NCBI RefSeq assembly: GCF_007991635.1 | Contig: NZ_BJYS01000027.1 | Span: 47,075 to 111,074, forward strand | Source of the DNA: Adhaeribacter aerolatus | Lineage (GTDB): Bacteria; Bacteroidota; Bacteroidia; Cytophagales; Hymenobacteraceae | Direction of reading: 5' to 3' | Length of the DNA stretch: 64,000 nt | Shown: positions 18,016 through 27,244 of the stretch, piece by piece | Numbering within the stretch: the first letter of the stretch is position 1 | Layout of the letters: the number at the start of each line of letters is the position of its first letter | Notes under the pieces: model-generated | Seen by the model: the letters and a program-made list of their open reading frames with translations, nothing else | What the model was told of the DNA's origin: nothing | Databases searched by the model: none | Made by a program: the position numbers and the translations under genes

Positions 18016-19101
18016 TCATACAAATAAATCAAGTTCCCATTCCTGGTTATCTTCATAGAATAAATGCCCTTGCTGGATAGAAAGCGGAGAGGGAATATTA
18101 TTATTGTAGAGTTGTCCGGTTCCTAACCCTTGTTCCCGCGCAATAGTATATTGGGCCGTAAACTGGCTAATGGCATTTAGGCCAATATTTGACTCGAGCG
18201 CCGAAGTAATCCACCAGTCAATGCCAAACCCGCCGGCAATATTTATCCATTCTGCTGTTGCCTGCATTCCGCCCAACAACGTAGGCTTTAATATAATGTA
18301 AGTTGGGGCAATGGTCCGGAGTAAATTTTCTTTCTGACTTAACTCTGTTATGCCAATGAGTTCCTCGTCTAAAGCCACCGGGACCGGCGAGTTGCGGCAA
18401 ATCTGCTGCATCTCCTCCCATTGGCCGGCCCGGATAGGCTGTTCAATAGAATGCAAATCAAAAGCCGATAACTGCTCTAATTTACTTAGAGCCTCGGCCG
18501 GCAGAAAAGCACCGTTGGCATCTACCCGGATCGTTAAATCTTTGGACGTCGCTGCTTTCCGGATAGCTGCCAATATTTCCAACTCGGTGTTAAAATCTAA
18601 GCTGCCAATTTTAAGCTTCAGGCAGGAATAACCGTCATCTAATTTCTTTCTGATTTGCTCCTGCATAAAAGCTTTATCGCCCATCCAGATTAGGCCATTA
18701 ATCGGAATACCAGCTTTTCCCTGGGTAAAATCATTATGGTAAAGTATTCTTTGGCCACCCCTTTCCAAATCGAACCAGGCGGTTTCCAAAGCAAATAGCA
18801 GCGATGGAAAAATAATAAGTTTATTACTATAAATTATTGATTCTAAATTTTGTACTCCTTCTTTTATAAATATTTGATTTAACTCCTCTATTTGCCTGAA
18901 TAATTTCGCTTTAAAATCGGGTGTGTACTCGGGGCTTAAACCAGGCAGTGGGGCGCATTCTCCTATCCCAAATATTTCTTTCTGCCGGGTATCATATAAT
19001 TTTAAATAGAATACCTGGTGTTGCTGCATGGCTCCCCGCGAAGTGCGGGCATCAAACTTAAATTGCAATAAATGCGGTATTATCTCCAGTTGTAAACTCA
19101 T
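18016..19101 (-). CDS. menC: o-Succinylbenzoate synthase (MenC-like, enolase superfamily)
   Basis: A 361-residue enolase-superfamily enzyme. The catalytic pattern is present: KxK (CLKLKIG), metal ligands in VDANGA, EQP (SIEQPI) and DEE (VALDEELIG). Later motifs ILKPTLLGG and SALESNIGLNAI match o-succinylbenzoate synthases of the menaquinone pathway. A dipeptide-epimerase function cannot be excluded from motifs alone. The ATG at 19101 is preferred to a GTG at 19131. No other men gene is in the window. Confidence 0.85.
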   Translation of the reverse strand: MSLQLEIIPHLLQFKFDARTSRGAMQQHQVFYLKLYDTRQKEIFGIGECAPLPGLSPEYTPDFKAKLFRQIEELNQIFIKEGVQNLESIIYSNKLIIFPSLLFALETAWFDLERGGQRILYHNDFTQGKAGIPINGLIWMGDKAFMQEQIRKKLDDGYSCLKLKIGSLDFNTELEILAAIRKAATSKDLTIRVDANGAFLPAEALSKLEQLSAFDLHSIEQPIRAGQWEEMQQICRNSPVPVALDEELIGITELSQKENLLRTIAPTYIILKPTLLGGMQATAEWINIAGGFGIDWWITSALESNIGLNAISQFTAQYTIAREQGLGTGQLYNNNIPSPLSIQQGHLFYEDNQEWELDLFV

Positions 19102-19392
19102 ATAATATAGGATGATACATTGACAAGGCACGGGGATAAGGCTTAAACCACTTACCCTTTCACATTTAAAATTTGCCTAAATTTACTTTCTGCAAAAAAG
19201 AGAACCTAGAAAAAACAACTGGCTCAAAAATAAACCTGGCTTTCCCATTCTGCCGCATTTTGCTGGGGATATTTTATTAACGGTGCTTAGAGAATATTTA
19301 ACCCTAACATGGCCTCTTTATTCTCCGGTAAATGCATCCTTTCGTTTTAAAACAACTTTTTACTTAAAGTAGAATAGCCCCGTAAAGCTTAT

Positions 19393-19400
19393 TACCTTTG
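19393..19400 (+). promoter_or_regulatory. Bacteroidetes-type -7 box upstream of the MATE gene
   Basis: TACCTTTG matches the TAnnTTTG consensus and lies 22 bp before the ATG at 19422, giving a leader of roughly 15 nt. No good -33 TTG is seen. Its position argues against a TTG start at 19398, which would fall inside the element. Confidence 0.45.
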
Positions 19401-19421
19401 CATCCCCAAATTTGGCACTGC

Positions 19422-20759
19422 ATGATGCTTTCTTCTGATTACAAAAAACATTTCCAGGAAAACTTCTTTCTGGCCTATCCGGTAGTTTTAAGCCAGCTCG
19501 GACACGTTTTGGTGAGCGTGGTAGACAGTATTATGGTGGGGCAAACCGGAACGTTGCCCCTGGCAGCGTCGTCGTTGGGTAACAGTATCTTTACCGTGGT
19601 TATGGTATTGGGCTTAGGGCTTTCCATCAGCATTACGCCCTTGGTTGCCGGGGCTCACGGCCGCAAAAATAAAAAGCGGATATCGCTGCTCTTAATAAAT
19701 GGAGTGCTGGTCTGCACCGCAGGCGGGCTGCTGCTTTTTTTATCGGGCTATTTAATTTCCCCCTTGCTCCGGCATTTAAACCAACCGGTGCAGGTCGTTA
19801 ACCTAGCCATCCCCTACTTTCATATTCTTTGCTTTTCGATGTTACCCTTAATGGTTTTCCAGGGGTTCAGGCAATTTGCCGAAGGATTGTCGCTCACAAA
19901 GCAATCGATGTATATCTCGGTTATTGCCAATGCGCTGAATGTAGTTGGCAACTATATGCTCATTTATGGTAAATGGGGCGCCCCAGCGCTAGGCTTAAAC
20001 GGAGCGGCAATCTCTACCATGCTTTCGCGGGTAATAATGGCTTTCATGATGGGTTATTACGTGATGAATGCAAAACGACTTAAAGTTTACCGCCTCCGTT
20101 GGAAACGTAAGTTCATTTCGGTTCGCCACATGAGCCGGATAATAAAACTGGGGTGGCCTATATCGCTGCAAATGGCCTTTGAGGTGGGAGCTTTTAGTTT
20201 TTCAGCTATTATGATTGGGTGGCTCGGCGCCCGGGAACTGGCTGCGCACCAGATTGCCATCAGTATTGCTTCTTTAACCTATATGATGGCCGGGGGCATT
20301 GCCGCGGCGGCCACCATCCGGGTGGGTAATTTATTTGGCCGGGGCCAGGTAACCGAAATGCAGAAAGCCGGCTACAGCAGCCTGATGATGGTAATCATTT
20401 TTATGAGCACAGCCGGATTGATGCTGATATTACTTAATAATTTTATACCGCAACTTTATGTAAAAGATCCGGAAGTAATAAAAGTTGCTGCCGGCCTGAT
20501 TATTATTGCCGCACTTTTCCAAATTTCGGACGGTGTGCAGGTAGTAGGGCTGGGCACTTTGCGGGGCCTGGAAGACGTAAAAATCCCCAGTATGATCTCG
20601 TTGCTGGCGTATTGGGGGGTGGCGTTGCCCATCGGTTACGTGCTCGGTTTTACGCTGGGCGGCGGCGCCAACGGTATCTGGACCGGCTTATTAATAGGCC
20701 TGACCATAGCCGCTATTTTACTTTTTTTTAGATTTAGGAAACTAAGTTTAGAAAAATAG
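19422..20759 (+). CDS. MATE family multidrug/sodium efflux transporter
   Basis: A 445-residue inner-membrane protein with about twelve transmembrane segments and two homologous halves (first half beginning VVLSQLGHVLVSVVDSIMVGQ, second GWPISLQMAFEVGAFSFSAIMIG), the NorM/DinF architecture. It would export cationic compounds using a Na+ or H+ gradient; the substrate is unknown. The start is one of two adjacent ATGs, 19422 or 19425. Confidence 0.92.
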   Translation: MMLSSDYKKHFQENFFLAYPVVLSQLGHVLVSVVDSIMVGQTGTLPLAASSLGNSIFTVVMVLGLGLSISITPLVAGAHGRKNKKRISLLLINGVLVCTAGGLLLFLSGYLISPLLRHLNQPVQVVNLAIPYFHILCFSMLPLMVFQGFRQFAEGLSLTKQSMYISVIANALNVVGNYMLIYGKWGAPALGLNGAAISTMLSRVIMAFMMGYYVMNAKRLKVYRLRWKRKFISVRHMSRIIKLGWPISLQMAFEVGAFSFSAIMIGWLGARELAAHQIAISIASLTYMMAGGIAAAATIRVGNLFGRGQVTEMQKAGYSSLMMVIIFMSTAGLMLILLNNFIPQLYVKDPEVIKVAAGLIIIAALFQISDGVQVVGLGTLRGLEDVKIPSMISLLAYWGVALPIGYVLGFTLGGGANGIWTGLLIGLTIAAILLFFRFRKLSLEK

Positions 20760-20820
20760 TTTTAAGGAAGAGAATAATTTTTTATTTTAAGGTTCCGAAA
20801 AAGAAACTTGTGTAGACTGC

Positions 20821-21393
20821 ATGGTAACAAATCTGCTATTCCTGATCCTTTTCTTACTAAACCCATTTATATCTGATTCTAAAAATCCGGCTTCTGCTAC
20901 CAATGAAGAAACCGGTATTCTCTGGACAAACAGCCGCCGCCTGACCTGGGATGATTTTAAATCGCCGGCCGATGAGAAAGAATCGCTTCATGCCATGACC
21001 TCCACCAATATTGCGGTCAAGGCAAATTGCATTGGCAACCAAATGCGCTTTGAGGTGAAATGCGTGTTTGTCACGAAGGATTCCTGGACCAAAAACCGAA
21101 TGTCGCACAAGCTGTTGGCACACGAACAAATGCATTTTGACTTAACCGAAGTGCATGCCCGTTTGCTCCGGCAAAAATTAAACGAGACAGCCGCTGTTTG
21201 TGGAAACAGCCGCCTTAAGCTTGACCCAATTGTAGAGAAACATTTTGCTGCCTGGAAAAGCGAGCAAGACCAGTACGACGAAGAAACCAACCACGGCTTG
21301 CTGGAAGAGAAACAAAAAGTCTGGGAAGAAAAAATTGCTAATCGGCTGGCACAGTTAGAATCTTTTAGTTACCGCACCTACGCTTTAAAATAA
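20821..21393 (+). CDS. Secreted DUF922 protein with an HExxH-like motif
   Basis: A 190-residue protein. The N-terminal hydrophobic stretch (residues 3-17) is a likely signal peptide. The RRLTWDDFKSPAD box and HEQMHFDLTEVHAR segment are typical of DUF922, annotated as putative zinc-dependent proteases. H-E-Q-M-H fits the HExxH zincin pattern. The C-terminal half is charged and helical. It lies 61 bp after the MATE gene. No activity is established for this family member. Confidence 0.75.
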   Translation: MVTNLLFLILFLLNPFISDSKNPASATNEETGILWTNSRRLTWDDFKSPADEKESLHAMTSTNIAVKANCIGNQMRFEVKCVFVTKDSWTKNRMSHKLLAHEQMHFDLTEVHARLLRQKLNETAAVCGNSRLKLDPIVEKHFAAWKSEQDQYDEETNHGLLEEKQKVWEEKIANRLAQLESFSYRTYALK

Positions 21394-21424
21394 TTAGTTA
21401 CTGGTAAATAGACACCGGTAAAAT

Positions 21425-21458
21425 AAAAATGCCCGCCTTTCATCCGGCGGGCATTTTT
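21425..21458. terminator. Bidirectional intrinsic terminator
   Basis: Perfect 13-bp stem (21425-21437 with 21446-21458), 8-nt loop, GC core GCCCGCC with A-run and T-run ends. It can terminate the DUF922 gene and leftward transcription from the FAD/Rieske gene. A second weaker hairpin lies at 21551-21575. No gene is supported between 21394 and 21648. Confidence 0.8.
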
Positions 21459-21648
21459 GTTTAGGAGGCTGTTTGGTATTTAGCTTAAAAGCATAGACGG
21501 CCGCCATTGGTGGTGTTATCACCGCCAATTCTGAAGCTTCTGCCATTCTACTTGCTGGTGAAAACACCCAGCAAGGGCTGCTGAATAGCAAATTTTTAAA
21601 ATGTTAAACAGCTTCTAGGTATATTAATCAAGCATTCAGATTTATTCA

Positions 21649-23202
21649 TCACGCCGGTTTCCCCAGACCAACAATTGCCGGACCGGCCAAAACTTCGCCG
21701 GTGGCATCAAAACGCGAGCCATGGCAAGGGCAATCCCAGGTTTTTTCTACCTCGTTCCAACGCACAATACAACCCATGTGCGGGCATACTGCTGACATTT
21801 CGTGCCGTTTACCGGATAAATCGCAATATACGGCCACTTTGGCTACCCCGCGCCGGATTACATTACCAGTACCGGGGGCCACTTCACCGGCATCGGCTAC
21901 TTCGCCGGGTGTCACATAATCTTTGAACTGGGCAGCCACGTTCAGGTTTTCTTTTAAAAATTCCGGAGCTGATTTTAACACTATCCGTCCGGGATCATAT
22001 ACTTCTTCCCAGGCGTTGGGCCGGTTCATAATTAAATCGGTAATTAAAACGCCGGCAATGGTACCGTGCGTCATACCTTGGCCAGAATCGCCGGTGGCTA
22101 TGTATACATTGTCGTCACCAGGGTTGCGGCCAATATAAGCTACATAATCGGTAGGCTCCAGTACTTGCCCCGACCAGCGATATACCACATCGCCGGCCAT
22201 TGGTAACTTTTCGCGTATCCATTGTTCCAGGCAATCCAGCCGTTCCTGCTCGCTGTCCTCCTGCCCGGTTTTATGATCTTCGCCGCCCACAATCATTACA
22301 TTATAACCTTCTTCGCCGGCATTCAGGCTATCGGGGTGCCGGTCTTTCACCAGCCGGATATAATGGTAAGGTTCGGAATTATCCCAGTATAGGGCATTGG
22401 GTACGGCATCGTTAAATATTTTAACCCCAATTACATAAGTGCGGTAAGGTGCTTGTTTGGTATGAATGGTTACCCGGTCGTTAATAGGTGAGTTGGTAGC
22501 TACCACCAGGTGATTGGCCGTAATGGTATAGCCATCGGCGGTTTTTACCCGTTGCAAACCATTTTCAGCCGAAAATTCCTGCGCGTGGGTATAAGTAAAG
22601 ATAGCGCATTTCTCATTATCTAATATAGCCCGGCTCAGGCCGGCCAGGTAACGGAGCGGATGAAAAATGGCCTGGTTCGGAAAACACAGGCAGGCCCCTT
22701 GGGATAAAGAAGGTACCGGACATTGCTGCAGCTTTACCAAGTCATGAAAACCCAACTGGCGGGCAGCCTCCAGTTCCTGGTTCAGGTAATCTTCAGAATC
22801 GCTGGGTTGCGCAAATAAATAACCGTTTACCCGTTCAAAATCGCAGTCGATATTTTCTTCCTTTGCAATTTCCTCTATTTTCCGGATGGCGTAGGTATGG
22901 CTCTCGGCCAGCAGGCGCGCTGTTTTTTCGCCGCGTAATTTATTCATCACATAATACCGGTCGTCGAAAACATTAGACAAATGGGCTGTCGTGCGGCCGG
23001 TTTCACCGCCTCCAATGGTTTTGGAGTCTATCACCACTACAGCTTTTCCTTCCTTGGCGAGTAAATAAGCGGTGGTTAAGCCCGAAATGCCGGCTCCTAC
23101 CACGCATACATCGCAGGTAATATTTTCGGCTAAGGCAGCGGTATAAGGCATTTCTACGCCGTGCATCCAGATAGAATGGGTTGAACCTGTATTACTTTTC
23201 AT
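21649..23202 (-). CDS. FAD-dependent oxidoreductase with C-terminal Rieske domain
   Basis: A 517-residue fusion. The N-terminal DAO/GlpO-like FAD domain shows the dinucleotide-binding motif VVGAGISGLTTAYLLAKEGK (about 32-51) and the late ATGDSGQGMTHG. The C-terminal 2Fe-2S Rieske domain (about 430-517) has CPHMGC and CPCHGS, giving the two Cys and two His ligands. Such fusions are found in Bacillus, Cyanobacteria and Bacteroidetes; their substrate is unknown. ATG start; single gene. Confidence 0.9.
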   Translation of the reverse strand: MKSNTGSTHSIWMHGVEMPYTAALAENITCDVCVVGAGISGLTTAYLLAKEGKAVVVIDSKTIGGGETGRTTAHLSNVFDDRYYVMNKLRGEKTARLLAESHTYAIRKIEEIAKEENIDCDFERVNGYLFAQPSDSEDYLNQELEAARQLGFHDLVKLQQCPVPSLSQGACLCFPNQAIFHPLRYLAGLSRAILDNEKCAIFTYTHAQEFSAENGLQRVKTADGYTITANHLVVATNSPINDRVTIHTKQAPYRTYVIGVKIFNDAVPNALYWDNSEPYHYIRLVKDRHPDSLNAGEEGYNVMIVGGEDHKTGQEDSEQERLDCLEQWIREKLPMAGDVVYRWSGQVLEPTDYVAYIGRNPGDDNVYIATGDSGQGMTHGTIAGVLITDLIMNRPNAWEEVYDPGRIVLKSAPEFLKENLNVAAQFKDYVTPGEVADAGEVAPGTGNVIRRGVAKVAVYCDLSGKRHEMSAVCPHMGCIVRWNEVEKTWDCPCHGSRFDATGEVLAGPAIVGLGKPA

Positions 23203-23403
23203 AGTTTTATTTTTGGGTTAGTTTTTTTCTCCATTGTACAACCGGTTTTGCGCGCTTTGGTTTTATTTTTACCGGGCACTCTAAACCGGTTATACGGAGC
23301 TTACCCGATTAAGCGTTGTATAGCCGGCCTAAACTACCCGAAATAACCCCGGTTTTTCTTCCCGGTTATGATGTATTATTTAAATGAACCTAGCAATTTG
23401 TAA

Positions 23404-23742
23404 ATGGAATATATAGAATGGGCCGAATTTGAGAAAGTAGCCCTCCGGGTAGGTACCATTGTGGAGGTTACGGATTTTACCGAAGCCCGGAAACCGGCTT
23501 ATAAAATTAAAGTAGATCTGGGTCCGGAACTGGGCATTAAAAAATCGAGCGCACAGGTAACGGCTAATTATACCAAAGAAGCTTTACTGGGCAAACAGGT
23601 TATTTGCGTAACTAACTTTAAGCCCAAACAAATTGCCAATTACGTATCAGAAGTATTAATAACGGGTTTTCCGGATGCCCAGGGAAATGTGGTACTTGCC
23701 CAACCGGCTAGCCCGGTAGCCAACGGTGCTAAATTATTTTGA
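23404..23742 (+). CDS. csaA: tRNA-binding-domain chaperone CsaA
   Basis: A 112-residue stand-alone tRNA-binding (EMAP-like OB) domain with the family-typical DFEKV-like opening, LRVGTIVE, and ITGFPDAQGNVVLAQP near the end. CsaA is described as an export-related chaperone that binds peptides and tRNA. Its last 9 bases overlap the end of the converging DUF4296 gene. Confidence 0.9.
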   Translation: MEYIEWAEFEKVALRVGTIVEVTDFTEARKPAYKIKVDLGPELGIKKSSAQVTANYTKEALLGKQVICVTNFKPKQIANYVSEVLITGFPDAQGNVVLAQPASPVANGAKLF

Positions 23743-24105
23743 TACCCGGAGCGTATCTTTGGGCTTATCAAACTCAACTTCCTGTACGGTGAGGCTGTCA
23801 ATTACTTTTTCGTACATTTTATCCAGTTCGCTCACATTGTGGAGGTAGTAATCGTAGCTTTTGTAAAATTTTTTTTCAGATACGCCGTGCTTTTTCAGGA
23901 TGCGCCCCTGCAGTTCTTTGTAATAAACGGCCCCGGTATCCAGCATAATGCCCATGCGTTCTATGCGCGCTTCGGCCACGTGTAAATCAAATAGAATACC
24001 GGTCATCTTCTTTTCCGGAATTAAATCGGGTGGTGGCGGACTAATAGGAGAAGTGCAGGTATAAAAGAGTAAACTGGCAGCTAAAAGGAAGAAAGCGTTT
24101 TTCAC
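23734..24105 (-). CDS. DUF4296 lipoprotein
   Basis: A 123-residue predicted lipoprotein: hydrophobic signal followed by a lipobox Cys at residue 17 (LLFYTC), then the DUF4296 core (DLIPEKKMTGILFDLHVAEAR). The helical remainder is charged. This domain is almost confined to Bacteroidetes and its function is unknown. The start codon is GTG at 24105, chosen because the signal peptide begins there. Convergent overlap with csaA. Confidence 0.8.
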   Translation of the reverse strand: MKNAFFLLAASLLFYTCTSPISPPPPDLIPEKKMTGILFDLHVAEARIERMGIMLDTGAVYYKELQGRILKKHGVSEKKFYKSYDYYLHNVSELDKMYEKVIDSLTVQEVEFDKPKDTLRVSK

Positions 24106-24166
24106 GGAGGAAAATTAAAGAAATAAGTCTAATTTTAAAATATTAACGCTGCCGCAGACCAGTAGT

Positions 24167-25045
24167 ATGAAAGAGTTAATAAAAAAATTACAGAAATACG
24201 AAATCCGCATCCGGAAAGTAATTAACGACCAGATGCACGGTGATTTCCATTCGGTGTTTAAAGGCACCGGCCTGGAGTTCGACGATGTGCGGGCATACCA
24301 GTACGGCGACGATGTGCGGGCCATTGACTGGCACGTATCGGCTAAAGGACACGGCACTTTTGTAAAAACCTACAAAGAAGAAAAAGAACAATCGGTGTTT
24401 CTCATTCTGGATGTGAGCGCCTCGCAGGCCTTAGGCAGCCCCGGTCAGCAGAAAATTCAGGTGGGAAAAGAAATTTGCGGCGTACTGGCCCTGGCAGCCG
24501 CGCGCCAAACCAGCCAGATTGGCATGGTTTGCATCAGCGACCAGAAAGAGAAATACCTGAAACCCGGCCGGGGCAACGACCACGCTTTTTCGATGATTAA
24601 AGCCCTATTTGAACTTACACCGGCTTCTGATAATACTGATTTGGCCGGCGGCATTAAACTGGCTTTAAACCTGATAAAGCGCCGGAGCCTAATTTTATTG
24701 ATTTCGGATTTTATAGATGTAAATTACGAGCGCGAAATGAGTATGCTGGCCCGCAAACACGATTTGGTGGTCATTCACCTGATGGATAAGCGGGAAAAAG
24801 CTTTGCCGCCCATGGGTATAATTCCGTTGCTGGATAAAGAAACCGGCCGCACAGTTTGGGTAAATACTTCGTCGGCGTACTTCCAGGAAACTTACCTGGC
24901 CAACAATGCGCAGAATCAGGAAAAAATATCTAAAATTTGCCGGAAACAAAAGGCCAATTACCTGGCCATAAATACCGACGATGACTATGTGCCGCAACTG
25001 GTTAATTTATTCAGGCTTCGGAATAAAACAAGGAAAAGTGCTTAA
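24167..25045 (+). CDS. DUF58 domain protein of the Bat cluster
   Basis: A 292-residue DUF58 protein with the diagnostic YGDDVRAIDWHVSA box (about 45-58) and a VWA-like core (FLILDVSAS). In Bacteroidetes these genes accompany a MoxR AAA ATPase and Bat VWA proteins (aerotolerance-type cluster); they are thought to assist maturation of periplasmic or membrane complexes. No MoxR gene is found here upstream. First gene of a rightward three-gene operon. Confidence 0.88.
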   Translation: MKELIKKLQKYEIRIRKVINDQMHGDFHSVFKGTGLEFDDVRAYQYGDDVRAIDWHVSAKGHGTFVKTYKEEKEQSVFLILDVSASQALGSPGQQKIQVGKEICGVLALAAARQTSQIGMVCISDQKEKYLKPGRGNDHAFSMIKALFELTPASDNTDLAGGIKLALNLIKRRSLILLISDFIDVNYEREMSMLARKHDLVVIHLMDKREKALPPMGIIPLLDKETGRTVWVNTSSAYFQETYLANNAQNQEKISKICRKQKANYLAINTDDDYVPQLVNLFRLRNKTRKSA

Positions 25046-25973
25046 AAGGATTTTTTTGCTCCTTGCCTGCTGGCCAATGTACTGCCTGGCGCAGGAAGCT
25101 CAACCCCAACTGCCGCAGGGTTTATTTCAGGAAGATTCTGTTAAGATTGGGCAAGAAGTTAATTTTTTATTTTTCTACCGGCACGCGGCTACAGAAGAAA
25201 TTATTTTTCCGGATTCTACCTACAACTTTGCCCCTTTTGAATATGTAAACCGAAGATATTTCCCGACGCGCACCCGCAACGGCATTAGCCACGACAGCGT
25301 GGTTTATACCTTGCGCACCTTCAGCATAGCGCCGGTACAAACGCTGGCATTACCGGTTTTTAAATTGCAGGACCAGGACACCGTAAATATTACAGCCCTT
25401 CCCGCCGAAATATACCTGCGTCAATTGGTAAAAGGCCCCGCCAGCCTGGCCCAACTCAAAGACCAAACCCAACTGGCCCCTATTCCGGAGCGTTTTAATT
25501 TTGCCTACTGGCTTATTGCCGCCGGCTTTCTGGTTTTGGTAGCCGTTCTGGTTTGGATATTATTCGGTAAAAAAATAATTATCCGGTACCGGTTGTACAC
25601 GCTGCAAAAACATCACCAATCGTTTATCGCCAAATTCAATGCCTACATCGATCGGTTTAATAAATCGGAATCGTTGCAGATTGTAGAGCAGGCTATTACC
25701 CTCTGGAAAAATTATTTAACCACCCTCGAAGGCAATGCTATCAACAGCTTTACCACCCGCGAAATTGCCGCTTATTACAACGACGACGAAGATGTAACCA
25801 CCGCTTTACGCCTGTTCGATAAAGCCATTTACGGCAATATTGTCTCGGATAAATCTTCTGAAACCATTATTGCCTTTTTCCTGCTCCACCATTTCGCCGA
25901 CCGGCGGTATGAGTTTGTAAAAGATTTAACCAGAAATGCAGCAACCATTCAAAACCCTGTTCAACTGGTTTGA
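25038..25973 (+). CDS. BatD-like membrane-anchored protein
   Basis: A 311-residue protein with an N-terminal signal peptide (LKRIFLLLACWPMYCLAQ), a beta-rich periplasmic part (about 20-165), one transmembrane helix (about 170-195) and a helical cytosolic tail. The layout fits BatD-like partners of DUF58/VWA clusters; the sequence family is weakly defined. The GTG at 25038 is preferred because the signal peptide begins there and AGGAAAA precedes it; an open frame extends back to 24981. It overlaps the DUF58 stop by 8 bp and the batA start by 38 bp, which suggests translational coupling. Confidence 0.7.
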   Translation: MLKRIFLLLACWPMYCLAQEAQPQLPQGLFQEDSVKIGQEVNFLFFYRHAATEEIIFPDSTYNFAPFEYVNRRYFPTRTRNGISHDSVVYTLRTFSIAPVQTLALPVFKLQDQDTVNITALPAEIYLRQLVKGPASLAQLKDQTQLAPIPERFNFAYWLIAAGFLVLVAVLVWILFGKKIIIRYRLYTLQKHHQSFIAKFNAYIDRFNKSESLQIVEQAITLWKNYLTTLEGNAINSFTTREIAAYYNDDEDVTTALRLFDKAIYGNIVSDKSSETIIAFFLLHHFADRRYEFVKDLTRNAATIQNPVQLV

Positions 25974-26985
25974 CCCGGATTGGTTCCGGTTCAGTACCTT
26001 TAGCTCTTATGATTGGGTAGAGCCGGTGTTTTTATATTTTATTCCGGCCGTGCCGCTACTTCTAATATTGCGGTGGCTGCTGGCTTTAGAGGTACGCCGC
26101 AAACTCGAAATAGCTTTTTTTAAAGGCAGCATTACCTGGCACTGGAGCAGTTTACTGCGGTTTATACCCGATATTTACCTGATGGCATTTTTAATGCTGG
26201 TGCTGGTAGCCCTGGCCCGTCCGCAGCGCACCGACGAAAGGGTAACCCAATATACCGAAGGCATTGACATTATGCTGGTGCTGGATACGTCGGGCTCGAT
26301 GGCCTTAAAAGATTTTAAACCCAACCGCCTGGAGGCCGCGAAAGAAGTTGCCCTTAATTTTATTAGCGGCCGCTCGCAGGATCGGATAGGTCTGGTGGTT
26401 TTTGCCGGCGACGCCTACTCCCTTACGCCGCTTACTTCTGATTATGATTTGCTCCGCGAAAATATTAAATCTATTAAACTGGGGCTTATTTCGAATGACG
26501 GCACGGCTATTGGCAGTGCTTTGGGAGTAGCCATCAACCGGATGTGCGAATCTAAAAGTAAATCGAAAGTAATTATTCTAATCAGCGACGGCGAAAATAC
26601 GGCGGGTAATATTGACCCGGCCACTGCCGCCAAACTGGCTTACGGCTTTAATATTAAAATTTATACCATTGGCATTGGCAAAGACGGTCTGGTACCGTAC
26701 GAAAGTGATAACGGTCAGGTAAATTATATTCAAACCCGCCTCGACGAAACCGCCCTCCGGGAAATTGCCCGAACAGCTACTGGCGCCTTTTACCGGGCTT
26801 CCGATAAAAATTCATTAAACCTGATTTTCCAGCGCATCAACCGCCTGGAGAAAGCCGAAATAAAAGAAAGCCGATTCCGCAACACCCAGGATTATTACCA
26901 GGTTTACCTCAAATGGGCCATTCTGTTGTTTCTAATCTGGCTGCTACTAAAATGCACTTTTTTATCAAACGCCCTGGAAGATTAG
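25936..26985 (+). CDS. batA: BatA-like VWA domain membrane protein
   Basis: A 349-residue protein with an N-terminal hydrophobic region (two helices about 32-48 and 75-93), a VWA domain with intact MIDAS (DTSGSM, then DGTAIG and SDGENTAG), and a C-terminal transmembrane helix. This matches BatA of the Bacteroides aerotolerance cluster. It is the last gene of the three-gene operon, starting inside the preceding gene. BatB, BatC and BatE homologues are not present in the window. Confidence 0.88.
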   Translation: MQQPFKTLFNWFDPDWFRFSTFSSYDWVEPVFLYFIPAVPLLLILRWLLALEVRRKLEIAFFKGSITWHWSSLLRFIPDIYLMAFLMLVLVALARPQRTDERVTQYTEGIDIMLVLDTSGSMALKDFKPNRLEAAKEVALNFISGRSQDRIGLVVFAGDAYSLTPLTSDYDLLRENIKSIKLGLISNDGTAIGSALGVAINRMCESKSKSKVIILISDGENTAGNIDPATAAKLAYGFNIKIYTIGIGKDGLVPYESDNGQVNYIQTRLDETALREIARTATGAFYRASDKNSLNLIFQRINRLEKAEIKESRFRNTQDYYQVYLKWAILLFLIWLLLKCTFLSNALED

Positions 26986-27244
26986 AGATTATGTGGTCCG
27001 TTCTACGTTGTACGTAATAGGTTTTGCGTGGTAAGGTCGATGCTTTAACCGTTAAACTACTTAATTAGATAAGAAATCTTAATTTTGCGAGCGTTCTAAT
27101 ATTTAAAGATGGGATAAATGAAGGTGCCATTTTTAGCACCCTCCGTTGAGGCCTAACTTTTCTTCTTTAAACCAGGAACCAGGAACGGAACAGTTTAATT
27201 TTAAGCGTATCACGTACAATGTAATACGTCAAACGTCAAAACTC

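Noticed and set aside
21394..21591. 65-codon minus-strand frame after the DUF922 gene
   Set aside because: It runs through the 21425-21458 terminator and shows no homology.
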